From Mimachlamys varia (Eukaryota > Mollusca > Bivalvia > Pectinida > Pectinidae): 64,000 bases of DNA. Of this stretch, positions 60,801 to 64,000 are shown piece after piece (within the stretch, counting starts at the first letter, position 1; every line of letters starts with the position of its first letter). Made by a program: the position numbers and the translations under genes. The stretch covers positions 12,023,282-12,087,281 of the forward strand of contig OX392536.1 in the NCBI GenBank assembly GCA_947623455.1, given 5' to 3'. The notes under the pieces were generated by a model. That model had not been told where the DNA came from and made no database searches. It saw nothing but the letters and a program-made list of their open reading frames with translations.

Positions 60801-63800
60801 GTATACCGTGGGTTTTACATTGTACCGCCACTGACCCTAGTGACCTCCGTCGGTATACCGTGGGTTTTACATTGTATCGCCACTGACCCTAGTGACCTCC
60901 GTCGGTATACCGTTGGTTGTACATTGTATCGCCACTGACCCTGGTGACCTCTGTCGGTATACCGGGGGTTGTACATTGTATACGTACCTCCATTGACCCT
61001 GGTGACCTCTGTCGGTATACCTGGGGTTGTACATTGTATATGTACCTCCATTGACCCTGGTGACCTCCGCCGGTATACCGTGGATTGTACATTGTACCGC
61101 CACTGACCCTGGTGACCTCCGTCGGTATACCATGGGTTGTACATTGTATCGCCACTGACCCTGGTGACCTCTGTCGGTATACCGGGGGTTGTTCATTGTA
61201 TATGTACCTCCATTGACCCTGGTGACCTCCGTCGGTATACCGTTGGTTGTACATTGTACCGCCACTGACCCTGGTGACCTCCGTCGGTATACCATGGGTT
61301 GTACATTGTACCGCCATTGACCTTGGTGACCTCCGTCGGTATACCGTTGGTTGTACATTGTACCGCCACTGACCCTGGTGGTCCCGTCTGTATACCGTGG
61401 GTTTTACATTGTACCGCCACTGACCCTAGTGACCTCCGTCGGTATACCGTTGGTTGTACATTGTATCGCCACTGACCCTGGTGACCTCTGTCGGTATACC
61501 GGGGGTTGTACATTGTATATGTACCTCCATTGACCCTGGTGACCTCTGTCGGTATACCGGGGGTTGTACATTGTATATGTACCTCCATTGACCCTGGTTA
61601 CCTCTCTCGGTATACCGTGGGTTGTACATTGTACCGCCACTGACCCTTGTGGTCCCGTCGGTAGCCTCTGTCGGTATACCGCGGGTTGTACATTGTACCG
61701 CCACTGACCCTAGTGACCTCTGTCGGTATACCGCGGGTTGTAAATTGTACCGCCACTGACCCTGGTGACCTCTGTCGGTATACCGGGGGTTGTACATTGT
61801 ACCTCTTCTGACCCTGGTGACCTCTGCCGGTATACCGCTGGTTGTACATTGTACCGCCACTGACCCTGGTGACCTCTGTCGGTATACCGTTGGTTGTACA
61901 TTGTACTGCCATTGACCCTGGTGACCTCCGTCGGTATACCGCGGGTTGTACATTGTACCGCCACTGACCCAGGTGACCTCCGTCGGTATACCGCGGGTTG
62001 TACATTGTACCGCCACTGACCCTGGTGACCTCTGTCGGTATACCGTGGGTTGTACATTGTATCGCCACTGACCCTGGTGGTCCCGTCGTTATACCCTGGG
62101 TTTTTCATTGTACCGCCGCTGACCCTTGTGACCGTCGTCGGTATACCGTTGGTTGTACATTGTATCGCCACTGATCCTGGTGACCTATGTCGGTATACCG
62201 GGGGTTGTACATTGTACCACCACTGACCCTGGTGACCTCTGTCGGTATACCGCGGGTTGTACATTGTACCGCCACTGACCCTGGTGACCTCTGTCGGTAT
62301 ACCGGGGGTTGTACATTGTACCTCTTCTGACCCTGGTGACCTCTGCCGGTATACCGCGGGTTGTACATTGTACCGCCACTGACCCTGGTGACCTCTGTCG
62401 GTATACCGTTGGTTGTACATTGTACCGCCATTGACCCTGGTGACCTCCGTCGGTATACCGCGGGTTGTACATTGTACCGCCACTAACCCAGGTGACCTCC
62501 GTCGGTATACCGCGGGTTGTACATTGTACCGCCACTGACCCTGGTGACCTCTGTCGGTATACCGTTGGTTGTACATTGTACCGCCACTGACCCTGGTGAC
62601 CTCCGTCGGTATACCGTGGGTTGTACATTGTATCGCCACTGACCCTGGTGGTCCCGTCGTTATACCCTGAGTTGTACATTGTACCGCCACTGACCCTGGT
62701 GACCTCCGTCGGTATACCGTGGGTTGTACATTGTATCGCCACTGACCCTGGTGGTCCCGTCGTTATACCCTGGGTTTTTCATTGTACCGCCGCTGACCCT
62801 TGTGACCGTCGTCGGTATACCGTTGGTTGTACATTGTATCGCCACTGACCCTGGTGACCTCTGTCGGTATACCGGGGGTTGTACATTGTACCGCCACTGA
62901 CCCTGGTGACCTCTGTCGGTATACCATGGGTTGTACATTGTATCGCCACTGACCCTAGTGACCTCCGTCGGTATATCATGGGTTGTACATTGTACCGCCA
63001 CTGACCTTGGTGGTCCCGTCGGTATACCGTGGGTTGTACATTGTACCGCCATTGACCCTGGTGACCTCTGTCGGTATACCGTGGGTTGTACATTGTACCG
63101 CCACTGACCCTGGTGACCTCCGTCGGTATACCGTGGGTTGTACATTGTACCGCCACTGACCCTGGTGACCTCCGTCGGTATACCATGGGTTGTACATTGT
63201 ACCGCCATTGACCTTGGTGACCTCCGTCGGTATACCGTTGGTTGTACATTGTACCGCCACTGACCCTGGTGACCTCTGTCGGTATACCGGGGGTTGTACA
63301 TTGTACCTCCACTGACCCTGGTGACCTCTGTCGGTATACCGCGGGTTGTACATTGTACCGCCACTGACCCTGGTGACCTCTGTCGGTATACCGCGGGTTG
63401 TAAATTGTACCGCCACTGACCCTGGTGACCTCTGTCGGTATACCGGGGGTTGTACATTGTACCTCTTCTGACCCTGGTGACCTCTGCCGGTATACCGCGG
63501 GTTGTACATTGTACCGCCACTGACCCTGGTGACCTCTGTCGGTATACCGTTGGTTGTACATTGTACCGCCATTGACCCTGGTGACCTCCGTCGGTATACC
63601 GCGGGTTGTACATTGTACCGCCACTAACCCAGGTGACCTCCGTCGGTATACCGCGGGTTGTACATTGTACCGCCACTGACCCTGGTGACCTCTGTCGGTA
63701 TACCGTTGGTTGTACATTGTACCGCCACTGACCCTGGTGACCTCCGTCGGTATACTGTGGGTTGTACATTGTATCGCCACTGACCCTGGTGGTCCCGTCG

Positions 63801-64000
63801 TTATACCCTGAGTTGTACATTGTACCGCCACTGACCCTGGTGACCTCCGTCGGTATACCGTGGGTTGTACATTGTATCGCCACTGACCCTGGTGGTCCCG
63901 TCGTTATACCCTGGGTTTTTCATTGTACCGCCGCTGACCCTTGTGACCGTCGTCGGTATACCGTTGGTTGTACATTGTATCGCCACTGACCCTGGTGACC
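57898..64000. repeat. 52-bp satellite array, about 117 copies, continues beyond window
   Basis: Units contain accctggtgacctctgtcgg, the palindrome cggtatacc(g), and ggttgtacattgtacc. Variant units mark higher-order structure: cccgtcgttatacc units, taaattgtacc units, acctcttctgac units and units with a six-base atatgt expansion (60.7-61.6 kb). The block 59500-60570 recurs at exactly +2700 bp (62200-63270) with only one or two differences seen, and its first 660 bp recur again at +1141 from 63341 to the window end. Because 52 is not a multiple of three and the minus strand is nearly stop-free in all phases, frames of up to 462 codons (YRQRSPGS, GTMYNPRYTD) appear. They are repeat by-products. 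Confidence 0.95.

Noticed and set aside
57903..63986. Many minus-strand frames of up to 462 codons with YRQRSPGS / MYNPRYTD repeats
   Set aside because: They arise because a 52-bp unit without minus-strand stops cycles through all phases. Overlapping frames exist in every phase and none has non-repeat sequence, a signal peptide or splice support.

Overview
The window looks like nuclear DNA of a protostome animal, most likely a bivalve or other mollusc. It is AT-rich, gene-poor and full of transposon remnants, with several large minisatellite arrays. The only intact protein gene is a single-exon beta-type octopamine receptor, a receptor class typical of protostomes. The molluscan assignment is an inference from repeat content and was not tested by a search.

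Layout. 0-19 kb: non-coding DNA with hairpin-type non-autonomous DNA transposons (2.35, 5.5, 7.9, 12.1, 15.1 and 18.2 kb), a TTAA-flanked element (9.2 kb), a degraded LINE endonuclease fragment (10.1 kb) and three of five copies of one retroelement 3' end (4.4, 13.1, 15.3 kb). 19.6-20.5 kb: 49-bp minisatellite. 20.6-22 kb: a long-hairpin element and a piggyBac-like TTAA element with perfect 16-bp terminal repeats. 26.3 kb: minus-strand LINE reverse transcriptase fragment. 26.7-29.3 kb: about 120 copies of a 22-bp unit. 32-39 kb: two repeats carrying hammerhead-ribozyme-like motifs, a 31-bp minisatellite and a second TTAA element. 40.2-42.3 kb: a Crypton-type tyrosine recombinase element with one in-frame stop, flanked by palindromic sites with 8-bp spacers. 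43.5-44.9 kb: 58-bp and 23-bp arrays. 46.5-50.7 kb: a third TTAA element and a composite minisatellite split by two clean insertions (8-bp duplication, hAT-like; TA duplication, Tc1/mariner-like). 51.7-52.9 kb: a fourth TTAA element. 53.3-54.5 kb: the octopamine receptor on the minus strand, with four 32-bp repeats containing CRE-like motifs just upstream. 57.9-64.0 kb: a 52-bp satellite with recent kilobase-scale higher-order duplications that runs off the window.

No operon or pathway is visible. The receptor stands alone, and the rest is mobile-element and satellite turnover. The items most worth follow-up are the Crypton with its recombination-site-like palindromes, the hammerhead-like motifs in three dispersed repeats (Penelope-like or retrozyme type), the receptor's altered CWxP motif, and the higher-order structure of the terminal satellite. 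All coordinates and alignments were made by eye; boundaries of degenerate repeats are good to roughly 5-20 bp.
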